The notes below the pieces were generated by a model. The model was given only the letters and a program-made list of their open reading frames with translations, had not been told where the DNA came from and ran no database searches. A program made the translations under genes and the position numbers. From assembly GCA_041481445.1 (NCBI GenBank), contig JBGPBV010000010.1, positions 1 through 64,000 of the forward strand: a stretch of DNA of 64,000 bases. Direction: 5' to 3'. Shown here one piece after another: positions 1 to 7,729 of this stretch (its first letter is position 1; the number at the start of each line of letters is the position of its first letter). Source of the DNA: AA29 sp041481445 (lineage in GTDB: Bacteria; Acidobacteriota; Vicinamibacteria; Fen-336).

Positions 1-105
1 CGGGAGGTGCGCGCGCACCAGCGCCTTCGTGAGCTGGTCGAGCAGGACCACGGCCACCGCGCAAGCGGCTTCGACGAGTCGGGAGCGTCCGGCGGACCAG
101 GGCAA
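1..105 (-). CDS. lspA: Lipoprotein signal peptidase (signal peptidase II), N-terminal fragment
   Basis: Partial: only the first 35 codons are inside the window, running off the left edge. The visible part is a hydrophobic first membrane helix followed by VLLDQLTKALV, the D-Q-x-(S/T)-K signature that opens nearly all LspA proteins. LspA is the inner-membrane aspartyl protease that cuts signal peptides from prolipoproteins. The in-frame TTG at 105 is the best start because it puts about 20 residues before the DQLTK motif, as in the family; no in-frame ATG or GTG is visible upstream. A TACAAT hexamer lies six bases before this TTG, so the transcript may be leaderless. The catalytic aspartates are outside the window. 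The ATG at 113 is in another frame and does not give this protein. Confidence 0.62.
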   Translation of the reverse strand, partial: MPWSAGRSRLVEAACAVAVVLLDQLTKALVRAHLP

Positions 106-111
106 GCGCCC

Positions 112-117
112 ATTGTA
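112..117 (-). promoter_or_regulatory. Candidate -10 box of lspA
   Basis: TACAAT on the minus strand, six bases before the proposed TTG start of lspA. At this spacing the transcript would begin at or next to the start codon. No convincing -35 is visible. Confidence 0.35.
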
Positions 118-183
118 GCGGCTCGGGATTTGGGCGGCCGATCCGGATAGAAGGAAAGGCGCCTCCGGCCGTAGATTGCAGGC

Positions 184-1314
184 ATGCTGATGATGAGACC
201 CCGCGGCGGGCACGATCCGGCCGGGACCACCGCCGACGAGGCGCGCTGGCGCGCCGTCCTGGACCGGGACCCCCGGTCCGACGGAGGGTTCGTGTTCGCC
301 GTGCGCACCACCGGCGTCTACTGCCGGCCGTCCTGCCCCGCCCGCCGGCCCCACCGCGAGAACGTGACGTTCTTCGAGGGTCCCGACGCCGCCGAGGAGA
401 AGGGCTTCCGGGCCTGCCGTCGCTGCCATCCGCGCGACGCGGACCCGCGCGCGGCCCGGACCGCCCTCGTGCGGCGGGCCTGCGCGCGGCTGGACGAGGA
501 TCGCGGCGAGCCCTGGCGGCTCTCCGCCCTGGCCAAGGCGGTGGGGGCCAGCCCGCGACACCTGTTGCGGACGTTCAAGGAGGTGCTGGGGGTGACGCCC
601 CGGCAGTATGCCGACGCACGCCGCCTGGCCGCCTTCAAGGGGAAGCTCAGGAAAGGAGATTCCGTGACGGGAGCGCTCTACGACGTGGGGTTCGGGTCCA
701 GCAGCCGGCTGTACGAGGACGTGCAGGGGCGGCTCGGGATGACGCCGGCGACCTATCGCCGGGGAGGACGTGGCATGTCGATCGGCTACACGCTGGCCGA
801 GAGCCCGCTCGGACGGCTGCTCGTCGCGGCCACGGCGCGCGGAGTGGCCGCGGTCAGCCTGGGCGACTCCGACGCCGTTCTTTCCTCCGCGCTGCGGGCC
901 GAGTATCCGGCGGCGGAGATCCGCCGCGAGGACGCGCCGCTCCAGGGCTGGGTCCGGATGGTCCTGGACCAGATCGACGGCGCCACCCCGCGCGCGGACC
1001 TGCCCCTGGACGTGCAGGCCACCGCGTTCCAGCACCGCGTGTGGCAGGAGCTGCGCGCGATCCCACGGGGCCAGACGCGCTCGTACTCGGAGGTGGCGCG
1101 CCGCCTCGGACGGCCCCGCGCCGCGCGCGCGGTCGCCCGGGCCTGCGCGAGCAATCGCGTCGCCCTGCTCGTCCCCTGCCATCGCGTGGTGGAGGCGGGC
1201 GGCGGCCTCGGCGGCTACCGCTGGGGCGTGGCCCGCAAGCGCGCGCTGCTGGAGCGCGAGCAGGCGGAGAAGGGCGGCGGGAAGACGGAGGCCAGGAGCG
1301 CGCGCCGTCGCTGA
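184..1314 (+). CDS. ada: Bifunctional transcriptional activator/DNA repair protein Ada
   Basis: Ada repairs O6-alkylguanine and phosphotriesters and activates the adaptive response. Three parts are visible in 376 residues. The N-terminal zinc domain has Cys47, Cys51, Cys78 and Cys81, with the same spacing as E. coli Cys38/42/69/72, so Cys47 would be the phosphotriester acceptor. An AraC-type helix-turn-helix domain covers about residues 95-190. The C-terminal methyltransferase domain has the VPCHRVV motif with acceptor Cys332. Two further in-frame ATGs lie just after the chosen one, so the start may be residue 3 or 4. The protein is slightly longer than E. coli Ada (354). It is monocistronic, divergent from lspA, and the only alkylation-repair gene here. 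Confidence 0.95.
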   Translation: MLMMRPRGGHDPAGTTADEARWRAVLDRDPRSDGGFVFAVRTTGVYCRPSCPARRPHRENVTFFEGPDAAEEKGFRACRRCHPRDADPRAARTALVRRACARLDEDRGEPWRLSALAKAVGASPRHLLRTFKEVLGVTPRQYADARRLAAFKGKLRKGDSVTGALYDVGFGSSSRLYEDVQGRLGMTPATYRRGGRGMSIGYTLAESPLGRLLVAATARGVAAVSLGDSDAVLSSALRAEYPAAEIRREDAPLQGWVRMVLDQIDGATPRADLPLDVQATAFQHRVWQELRAIPRGQTRSYSEVARRLGRPRAARAVARACASNRVALLVPCHRVVEAGGGLGGYRWGVARKRALLEREQAEKGGGKTEARSARRR

Positions 1315-1357
1315 TCGCCGCCGCCGGGAAAGGTCCGCGCGCGCGGCGTGGAGCGGC

Positions 1358-1387
1358 TTGACACGTCCGCGCGGCGGACCGGACAAT
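1358..1387 (+). promoter_or_regulatory. Sigma-70-type promoter before the conserved small gene
   Basis: A consensus TTGACA at 1358-1363 and GACAAT at 1382-1387 with an 18-base spacer. The predicted transcription start is about 1394, two bases before the GTG at 1396, so the mRNA would be essentially leaderless. It probably drives the small gene and thiS, perhaps also thiG. Confidence 0.65.
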
Positions 1388-1395
1388 TCTCCTCG

Positions 1396-1725
1396 GTGAT
1401 CACGGGGTTCAACACCGACGTCAAGTACCGTGGCGTCGTCTACCACGTCCAGACCGAGGACAAGGGCACCGCCAACCCGCTCATCGAGACGCTCATCTAC
1501 AAGGGCGGCGAGATCCTCGGCTCCCGCCGGCTCCCCTACGGCGACCTGGTGAAGGGGGACGACGAGGCCGCCATCACCAAGCTGATGGAGGACCAGCACA
1601 AGGGCATCATCATGGACGTCAAGCGCGGCCGCTACGACGCGGACGACGGGCGCACCGTGATGGAAGATCTCTCGCTGGACGAGCTGGTCCTGGCCTACCT
1701 CGCCTCCCGCGCCGCCGCCAAGTAG
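1396..1725 (+). CDS. Conserved small protein of unknown function
   Basis: A 109-residue acidic, soluble protein with no signal peptide or membrane segment. It opens with FNTDVKYRGVVYHVQTEDKG and then has PLIETLIYKGGEI, a pattern I recognise from uncharacterised proteins of Deltaproteobacteria and Acidobacteria, but I know no function. The GTG at 1396 is preferred over the in-frame GTG at 1348: the family-like sequence begins right there, and a strong promoter occupies the bases between the two. Four bases separate its stop from thiS, so it is probably co-transcribed with the thiazole genes. Whether it takes part in thiamine synthesis is unknown. Confidence 0.75.
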   Translation: MITGFNTDVKYRGVVYHVQTEDKGTANPLIETLIYKGGEILGSRRLPYGDLVKGDDEAAITKLMEDQHKGIIMDVKRGRYDADDGRTVMEDLSLDELVLAYLASRAAAK

Positions 1726-1728
1726 GCA

Positions 1729-1947
1729 ATGGCCGAGCCCCAGGGGATCCAGGTCTCGGTGAACGGGCAGGCGGTGTCCGTGCCCACCGGGTCCACGCTG
1801 GCCGAGCTGCTCCGGCGCCTGTCCCTCGAGGGCCGGCCGGTGGCGGTGGAGCACAACCGCCGCGTGGTGCCGCGGGCCGAGCACGGACAGGTCCACCTCA
1901 ATCACGGCGACACGCTGGAGATCGTCACCTTCGTGGGGGGCGGATAG
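1729..1947 (+). CDS. thiS: Sulfur carrier protein ThiS
   Basis: A 72-residue ubiquitin-fold sulfur carrier. It ends in VTFVGGG; the terminal Gly-Gly is the site that is adenylated and thiocarboxylated so that ThiS can pass sulfur to thiazole synthase. Residues 6-16 form the usual first strand (QVSVNGQAVSV) and the LAELL helix follows. The start codon comes four bases after the preceding stop, and thiG lies 60 bases downstream, the classic thiSG arrangement. thiF, thiE, thiC and thiO/thiH are not in the window. Confidence 0.93.
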   Translation: MAEPQGIQVSVNGQAVSVPTGSTLAELLRRLSLEGRPVAVEHNRRVVPRAEHGQVHLNHGDTLEIVTFVGGG

Positions 1948-1995
1948 GTCTCTCGCGCTCCCGCGGCGCCGCCGGGCCCTTCCGGCCAGGGGTGG

Positions 1996-2001
1996 TACGA
2001 T
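1996..2001 (+). promoter_or_regulatory. Candidate -10 box of thiG
   Basis: TACGAT ending six bases before the thiG ATG, inside the 60-base thiS-thiG gap, with no Shine-Dalgarno in between. It could give a leaderless thiG transcript in addition to read-through from thiS. No clear -35. Confidence 0.3.
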
Positions 2002-2007
2002 CGAGGC

Positions 2008-2784
2008 ATGAGCGATTCGTTGATCCTCGCCGGCCGCGAGTTCAGGTCGCGCCTCATCGTCGGCACCGGCAAGTACCCGACCTTCCAGGTCATGCGGGAG
2101 GCGCACGAGGCCTCGGGGGCCGAGATGGTGACGGTGGCGGTGCGCCGGGTCGACCTCAAGGCCCGCGGCCCCGAGAGCCTGCTCGACCACATCGACACCA
2201 AGCGCATCTTCCTGCTCCCCAACACCGCCGGCTGCTACAGCGCGGACGAGGCGGTGCGCACCGCGCGCCTCGGACGCGAAGCCGGCCTGAGCCACTGGGT
2301 GAAGCTGGAGGTCATCGGCGACGAGAAGACGCTCTTCCCCGACACCGAGGGCCTCCTGGCCGCCACGCGCGTGCTCGTGAAGGAGGGCTTCATCGTCCTC
2401 CCCTACACGTCCGACGACGTGGTGGTGGCCAAGAGGCTCGAGGACGCGGGGGCGGCGGCGGTGATGCCGCTGGGCGCGCCCATCGGCAGCGGTCTCGGCA
2501 TCCAGAACCGGATCAACATCCAGCTCGTCCGGGAGGCGGTCAAGGTCCCCGTCATCGTGGACGCGGGCGTGGGCACCGCCTCCGACGCCACCATCGCCAT
2601 GGAGCTGGGCGCGGACGGCGTCCTCATGAACACCGCCATCGCGCTGGCCGCGAGCCCGGTGCGCATGGCGCGCGCCATGCGCCTGGCCGTGGAGGCGGGG
2701 CGGGAGGCGTTCCTGTCCGGCCGCATCCCCCGCAAGATGTACGCCTCCGCCTCCTCGCCCGTGGACGGCCTGATCGGGAGATAG
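2008..2784 (+). CDS. thiG: Thiazole synthase ThiG
   Basis: A 258-residue (beta/alpha)8 enzyme that condenses 1-deoxy-D-xylulose 5-phosphate, dehydroglycine and ThiS thiocarboxylate into the thiazole phosphate moiety of thiamine. Family features: RLIVGTGKY near the N-terminus, the lysine of WVKLEVI that forms the imine with the sugar phosphate, VMPLGAPIGSG, and DAGVGTASDA followed by GVLMNTAIA in the phosphate-binding region. Length is normal (about 255-260). It follows thiS on the same strand. The ATG gives the usual short N-terminus. Confidence 0.95.
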   Translation: MSDSLILAGREFRSRLIVGTGKYPTFQVMREAHEASGAEMVTVAVRRVDLKARGPESLLDHIDTKRIFLLPNTAGCYSADEAVRTARLGREAGLSHWVKLEVIGDEKTLFPDTEGLLAATRVLVKEGFIVLPYTSDDVVVAKRLEDAGAAAVMPLGAPIGSGLGIQNRINIQLVREAVKVPVIVDAGVGTASDATIAMELGADGVLMNTAIALAASPVRMARAMRLAVEAGREAFLSGRIPRKMYASASSPVDGLIGR

Positions 2785-2832
2785 CGCCTCCTCACGGTGG
2801 CCGGCGCCGCCGTGATTAAATCGGCGGCGCGC

Positions 2833-4119
2833 ATGGAGGAAGACCCCGACCTCGCCGCCCTGCGCGCGCGGCTCGAAGAGGAGGAGCGCGCGTACGCCGC
2901 GCTGCTGGCCCGGCTGGATGCCCTGGCCGCCCTGCCCCTGCCCGCCCAGCGGCTGCCCGAGCTTCCCGGGAAGCTGGAGCGCCTGAACCGGCTCTGGGAG
3001 GCGCCCGGCCCTCCCGAGGGCGGAGGATTGACCGGGCGGGCGCTGCGCAAGCGCTGGGAGCTCTTCGCTCCCGTCTTCCAGCGCCAGACCGAGTTCAACG
3101 GCACGCTCGTCCAGGTCCTCAACTCCTACCTCGAGGAGACCGGCGCCTTCCACGCGCGCCTGGCCGAGGTGACCTCCGTGCTCGTCCAGTACCTGCAGCG
3201 CGTGCTCCCGGTCATGGACGCGCGCGACCGCGTGGCCTCCACCCTCTCCACCACGCGCGCGGAGCTCGTGCTGGAGGCCTTCGACCGGCGGCAGGAATCG
3301 CTGGGGCGCCGTCTCCAGGGACTGCTCGCGTTGCGCGATCGGCTGGAGACGGTGTCGGAGGAGGTCCGGGCCATCCGCAGCGCCCTGGCCGCGGACCCGC
3401 CCCCGCCCACGGTGGCCGACGGGGCGGCCGCCCGCGCCGCCGCCGATGCCCAGTACGTGGCGTTCGAGAACCGCTTCCGAGGCGACCGCGACGACCTGCG
3501 CGAGCGGCTCGCCGGGTACGTCGAGCTGTTCGCGGACGCGGCTCCGGTCGTGGACCTCGGCTGCGGGCGCGGCGAGTTCCTGGAGCTGCTGCGCGAGCGG
3601 GGCATCGCCGCCCGCGGCGTCGACGGCAACGCGCAGGCGGCGGCGTCCTGCCGCGAGCGCGGCCTCGACGTGACGCGCGGCGACCTCGTGGACTTCCTGC
3701 GCGAGCAGCCGGCGGGATCGCTGGGAGGCGTCTTCGCGGCCCAGGTCGTCGAGCACCTGCCGCCGGCCGTCCTCCAGGACGCGCTGGCCGCCGCGCACCG
3801 CGCGCTGCGCGCCGGGGGCGTGCTCGCGCTGGAGACGGTCAACCCGCGGTCGGTCGTCGGCTTCCACGAGGTCTACCTGCGCGACCTCACCCATCGGACG
3901 CCGCTCCACCCGGACACCCTGAGCTTCCTGGCCGCGGCCCAGGGCTTCACGGACGTCCGGGTGGAGATGCGGTCTCCGGTGGATCCCGCGGCCCGACTGC
4001 AGCCGATCCCGGCCGACGGCCTCCCCCCGCGGGCGGTGGAGGCCCTCAACGAGAACGCGGCGCGCCTCAACGCGCTCCTGTACGGCCCGCAGGAGTACGT
4101 CCTGATCGCGCGGCGGTGA
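2833..4119 (+). CDS. Coiled-coil N-terminal class I SAM-dependent methyltransferase
   Basis: A protein of about 428 residues. The first ~190 are charged and helical with a coiled-coil character; the C-terminal half is a Rossmann methyltransferase with motif I VVDLGCGRGEFLELL and the later FAAQVVEHLPP and LETVNP segments typical of methyltransferase type 11/23 folds. Start: the ATG at 2833 is preferred; an in-frame GTG at 2797 would add 12 residues. Its stop overlaps the next glycosyltransferase start by four bases, so the two are translationally coupled and probably modify the same surface glycan. Substrate unknown. Confidence 0.82.
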   Translation: MEEDPDLAALRARLEEEERAYAALLARLDALAALPLPAQRLPELPGKLERLNRLWEAPGPPEGGGLTGRALRKRWELFAPVFQRQTEFNGTLVQVLNSYLEETGAFHARLAEVTSVLVQYLQRVLPVMDARDRVASTLSTTRAELVLEAFDRRQESLGRRLQGLLALRDRLETVSEEVRAIRSALAADPPPPTVADGAAARAAADAQYVAFENRFRGDRDDLRERLAGYVELFADAAPVVDLGCGRGEFLELLRERGIAARGVDGNAQAAASCRERGLDVTRGDLVDFLREQPAGSLGGVFAAQVVEHLPPAVLQDALAAAHRALRAGGVLALETVNPRSVVGFHEVYLRDLTHRTPLHPDTLSFLAAAQGFTDVRVEMRSPVDPAARLQPIPADGLPPRAVEALNENAARLNALLYGPQEYVLIARR

Positions 4120-5420
4120 GGCGGCTCGCCTTCGTCTCGCCGGTGCCGCCGGCGGCCACCGGCATCGCGGACTACGCGGCGGACGTGCTCTGGCTCCTCG
4201 CGCCGCGCTACCAGATCGACGTCTTCCACGACCAGGCCGCGCCGGACCGGGCACGGCTGCCCGCCACGGTCGGCCTGCACCACCACTCGACGCTCGCCGA
4301 ACGTCATGCCGACCACCAGTACGACCTCAGCGTCCACCAGATGGGAAACGGTCCCGCCCACGATTTCGTCTATGAGGCCCTGGTGCGCGTCCCCGGCCTC
4401 CTCGTGCTGCACGACCTCGTCCTGCACCACGCGCGCGGGCGCATGTTCCTCGAGTCCCCGGCCGCGCGCGCCTACGCCGCCGACCCCGGCCGGCCGGCGG
4501 CGCGAGAGGCGGCGGAGGCCGAGATCGCCGGCTACGCGGCGGAAGTGCGCCACGGCTACCCGGCCCAGGCCGGGCGGCTCGTACCGGCCTACCTCGGGAC
4601 CACCGGCCTCCTCCTGCCCTATGCCTATCCGCTCTTCCGTCTGCCCGTGGAGTCCTCGCGCCTGGTCGCCGTCCACAACGAGTTCATGGCCGCCGCCGTC
4701 TCCGACGAGGTGCCCGCGGCGGAGGTCGTCCGCATCCCGATGCCGATCGAGCCGGTGGCGGTCGCGCCCGGCGCGGTCCAGGCGCTGCGCGCGCGCTACG
4801 GGATCGCTCCCGGCGACTTCGTGGTGGGCACCTTCGGCCTGGTCACCCGCGAGAAGCGCGTGGAGACCGTGGCCCGTGCGGTGGCGCGGGCGGCGGCTTC
4901 CCGGCCCGGCCTGCGGCTCCTCGTCGTCGGCCCGGCGGCGGACGGCCAGGCGCTCCACGCGCGCCTGGGTGCGCTCGGGGCGGGCGAGCGCGCGATCGTG
5001 ACCGGCCGCGTGCCCATGGCCGATCTCGCCGCGCACATCGAGCTCTCCGACGCCGTCGTGCACCTGCGGTACCCCACCGCGCGCGAGACCTCGGCCGCGC
5101 TGCTGCGCGTCCTGGCCCAGGGCCGCCCGACGGTGATGGCCGACCTGGAGCACCTCGCCGACGTGCCCATGGATGCGGTCGTGCGCGCGGACGTGGCCGA
5201 CGAGGAGGGCGAGGTCACCCGGGCGATCCTGCGCCTGGCGGAGTCGCCGTCGTTGCGCGAGCGCCTGGGTCGCGCCGCCCGCGCCTTCGTCGCGCGCGAG
5301 CACGCGCCCGCGCGTGCGGCCGAGGCGTACGCGGCTGCGATCGAGCGGGCCATCGCGCGTCCGGATCCGGTTTCGCGCGCCTGGCCGGCGCACTGGGCGG
5401 CGCTCGCGGGACGACCCTAG
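4116..5420 (+). CDS. Glycosyltransferase family 4-type (GT-B) protein
   Basis: A 434-residue GT-B fold. The N-terminal domain begins LAFVSPVPPAATGIADY, the donor-side domain contains FGLVTREKRVETVARAVA, and a conserved block (ELSDAVVHLRYPTARETS) lies where GT4 enzymes bind the nucleotide sugar. It starts with GTG in a GTGA overlap with the methyltransferase stop. It probably adds a sugar to a surface or lipid-linked glycan methylated by its partner. No membrane segment. The stop shares CTAG with the convergent HNH gene. Confidence 0.85.
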   Translation: MRRLAFVSPVPPAATGIADYAADVLWLLAPRYQIDVFHDQAAPDRARLPATVGLHHHSTLAERHADHQYDLSVHQMGNGPAHDFVYEALVRVPGLLVLHDLVLHHARGRMFLESPAARAYAADPGRPAAREAAEAEIAGYAAEVRHGYPAQAGRLVPAYLGTTGLLLPYAYPLFRLPVESSRLVAVHNEFMAAAVSDEVPAAEVVRIPMPIEPVAVAPGAVQALRARYGIAPGDFVVGTFGLVTREKRVETVARAVARAAASRPGLRLLVVGPAADGQALHARLGALGAGERAIVTGRVPMADLAAHIELSDAVVHLRYPTARETSAALLRVLAQGRPTVMADLEHLADVPMDAVVRADVADEEGEVTRAILRLAESPSLRERLGRAARAFVAREHAPARAAEAYAAAIERAIARPDPVSRAWPAHWAALAGRP

Positions 5421-6553
5421 TTCGGGAACGCACTCTTCATCGCGCGGGGACCGGACGGGGGGCTCGTTCCCGGACGAGCTCCGCGTCCGTCGCCGTTCTC
5501 CCGGATCCCACCCATGGTGCGGTCACGGTCACCGCGCGTCCGTCGCACGCCCGGCCCGTAGAAGAGGTCCACCTCGTGGCCGTTGTGGGCGCGACAGCGG
5601 AGCTGGATGTTGCCGACGGTCGGCGGACCTCCCACACCGCGAGGAACGACGTGATGGAACTCGAGAAAGCGCCGCGCCTCGCACCGATGCCCAGTCGAAC
5701 GCGCGACGAACGCGCACCGCCCGCCATCCCGTACCCACACCACTCGCTTGACCGCCGCCGGGATGTTTGGTGAGCCGTCCGCCTGGCCGCGGCTCGGTCG
5801 CGGCCGCGAAGTCGCCGCGCACTTCTGGCGCTTGAGATCGGCGACGAGGAGCGTGAGCGCGCGGTCGAAGATCTGGGCGATGTCACCACTCGGCACGGCG
5901 TGCCCGAGGAGATCTTGGGCCTCGCGCAGTCTGTCGCGCATCCCTCCACTCGCAGTGAAGCGAATCTCGTACCGCTCGGGGGCGAGGGGACGGACAAGCG
6001 CACGCGGCGGTGGCGCCGCTGGGGCCGGCACGAATGGAGTCGATCCCTTGTCGGCAGCGCGGGCCTCGCAGGCGGCGGGCAATGACGAGACCTCCGCGCC
6101 CCGAACCGACGGAGCAGCAAGCTGCCGAATGGAGCCCGCGACATCCGGCTGCGGGCAATGCCGCGCCAGCAGCGTCTCGACCTCCTGCTTGCCCTTGCCG
6201 GCCGCCGCCACGAGGAGCTCCAAGTGGTTCTCCGCCGTGAGATGCCGGGCGAGCATGCGCAGGGTCGTGAGGCTGAGCGAGCCCGAGAGAAGCATGTCGA
6301 CGACGATCGGGTAGCGCCGGGCCGCTCGCGCCGCCTCGATCCGGTTGTACACCGCGTCCTCGGACAGACGGAGGGCGGCTCGGCAGTACTGGAACAGTGA
6401 GGGGAACCCGGCCCCCTCGTAGAGGCGGCGGGCATCGAACTCGGCCAGGTGCACGATGAGGGCAACCGTGGCCTCGCGCTCGCCGCCGGCGAGGCGGGTC
6501 AACTCCGCCGCGAGCTCGGTGTCGGTCAGATGGGAGGCGTGCGTGATCTTCAT
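5417..6553 (-). CDS. HNH endonuclease with DUF222-like N-terminal region
   Basis: A 378-residue protein. The N-terminal ~150 residues are a helical region (LSEDAVYNRIEAARAA, SLSLTTLRMLARHL) like that of DUF222/13E12-type HNH proteins. A low-complexity linker follows, then an HNH nuclease at about 270-330: a first Cys in GGRCAFV, then EFHHVVP, GNIQLRCRAHN, giving the H-N-H metal site. Such proteins are often multi-copy in soil bacteria and their target is usually unknown; DNA nicking or cleavage is the expected activity. The ATG at 6553 is preferred; an in-frame GTG at 6568 adds five residues. Convergent with the glycosyltransferase, with overlapping stop codons. Confidence 0.83.
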   Translation of the reverse strand: MKITHASHLTDTELAAELTRLAGGEREATVALIVHLAEFDARRLYEGAGFPSLFQYCRAALRLSEDAVYNRIEAARAARRYPIVVDMLLSGSLSLTTLRMLARHLTAENHLELLVAAAGKGKQEVETLLARHCPQPDVAGSIRQLAAPSVRGAEVSSLPAACEARAADKGSTPFVPAPAAPPPRALVRPLAPERYEIRFTASGGMRDRLREAQDLLGHAVPSGDIAQIFDRALTLLVADLKRQKCAATSRPRPSRGQADGSPNIPAAVKRVVWVRDGGRCAFVARSTGHRCEARRFLEFHHVVPRGVGGPPTVGNIQLRCRAHNGHEVDLFYGPGVRRTRGDRDRTMGGIRENGDGRGARPGTSPPSGPRAMKSAFPN

Positions 6554-6834
6554 GAGTGTTGGTATCACGAAGCACGGTCATGCTGGGACACGGTACTGGA
6601 CTGTTGGCAGTTTATTTCTACGAACTCGTTCCAGAACGACACACACTCGCGCTCGCACTCTCTGTGAAGCCGGCATCAGGTGATGAATGCCGCCGCGGGC
6701 CCATCTCATCCCGAAAGAGAGCCACGGCCGGACGCGGGCGAATCCGCCCCGGCCCGATCACAGTTCGGGAACCTTGGACGGCCGGCGGTGTCGAAGGGAG
6801 TAGGACGCCCTCCACCTTCTCGGGAGATGACGCG
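6554..6834. other. Intergenic region without a recognisable gene
   Basis: About 280 bases between the divergent HNH gene and the TonB remnant. The part near 6600-6660 is less GC-rich than the surroundings. I see no RNA gene, repeat or convincing promoter. Confidence 0.5.
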
Positions 6835-7304
6835 ATGAAGGCTCGGATGTTCGAGGACCTGGCGTCGAGGAGCCGCCGGCGCTTCCCATCCTCGACGACG
6901 CGCCCTCACCGTGCCTTCGTGGATGCGATGCGCCGGCGGGCACCCGCCGCGGCAGCGGCGATGGCGCCATCGGCGGCGATGCGCGCGCGAACGACGGCGA
7001 GGCGGGGGGCGGCGGACCCATGCGGATTCACGAGGGCATCAAGCCGCCCATCCGGGTGGCGTACGTCGCGCCCGTCTATCCCGACATCGCCATCCGCGCC
7101 CGCGTGGGCGGAACCGTCGTCATCGATTGCACGATCGCGCCCGACGGCCGCGTGGTCGACGTCCGCGTGATCACCGGCCACCCCCTCCTGACCGATGCCG
7201 CGATCGCCGCCGTCCGCCAGTGGAGGTACACGCCGACGTTGCTCAACGGCATTCCCGTGCCCGTCCTCATGACGGTCACCGTCCGGTTCATGCCCAGGAT
7301 CTGA
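6835..7304 (+). pseudogene. TonB-family protein, decayed N-terminus with intact C-terminal domain
   Basis: From the ATG at 7020 a clean 94-residue TonB C-terminal domain can be read: IKPPIRVAYVAPVYPDIA, then GGTVVIDCTIAPDGRVVDVRV, ending AVRQWRYTPTLLNGIPVPV and MTVTVRF. Intact relatives begin with MFEDL and a membrane anchor, then a Pro/Gly-rich linker. Here MKARMFEDLASRSRRR can be read from 6835 in a different frame, while the glycine-rich linker (GDGAIGG, GGGGP) is in the frame of the domain. The membrane helix is missing. A frameshift plus internal deletion probably separated anchor and domain, so it could not span the periplasm as TonB does. Confidence 0.6.
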
Positions 7305-7366
7305 GGGCACGGACGATGGCCTCCCTGCCCACGACCGCCGAGCCCAACGTCACGCCGCTGATCGAA

Positions 7367-7729
7367 TCAGGAGCGCCCGCGCGGCGGCGAGTAGCGGCCC
7401 AGGACGTCCCTGATCCGGTCACGGACGTCGGATCGCAGGTCGAGGAACTCGAGCCCGACGCCGTAGGCGTGCCGGGCCGCGGGCCGGGGCACGCACATCG
7501 CCACCCGCGCGGAGACGTCCGCCTTCTGTCCGCTCACGGCCAGACGGAACTTCAGCACGGCGTCCTGGGTCATGGCCACCGGGGACTCGATCATCATCCC
7601 GAACGGGCTGACGTCGATCAGCCGCGCCCCCACCACGGAGACGGGCCCTCCGGTCTCCGGCATCGGGATGCGCTCGGCGCGCCGGCGCTCGCGGCCCGGG
7701 ACCGCCGGGGGCGGGGGCGATCCGCTCAT
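7367..7729 (-). CDS. PilZ domain protein
   Basis: A 120-residue cytoplasmic protein, essentially a single PilZ domain. It has the RxxxR element (RRAER, residues 16-20) and DVSPFG at 39-44, matching the (D/N)xSxxG motif, the two parts that bind cyclic di-GMP. It should act as a c-di-GMP receptor that changes its partner's activity. Its ATG overlaps the stop of the FGE-like gene (ATGA), so translation is coupled and this neighbour is a candidate partner. Confidence 0.85.
   Translation of the reverse strand: MSGSPPPPAVPGRERRRAERIPMPETGGPVSVVGARLIDVSPFGMMIESPVAMTQDAVLKFRLAVSGQKADVSARVAMCVPRPAARHAYGVGLEFLDLRSDVRDRIRDVLGRYSPPRGRS

Noticed and set aside
1948..2007. TPP riboswitch between thiS and thiG or upstream of the operon
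   Set aside because: The gap is too short, and no THI-box-like CTGAGA element is seen here or before 1396.
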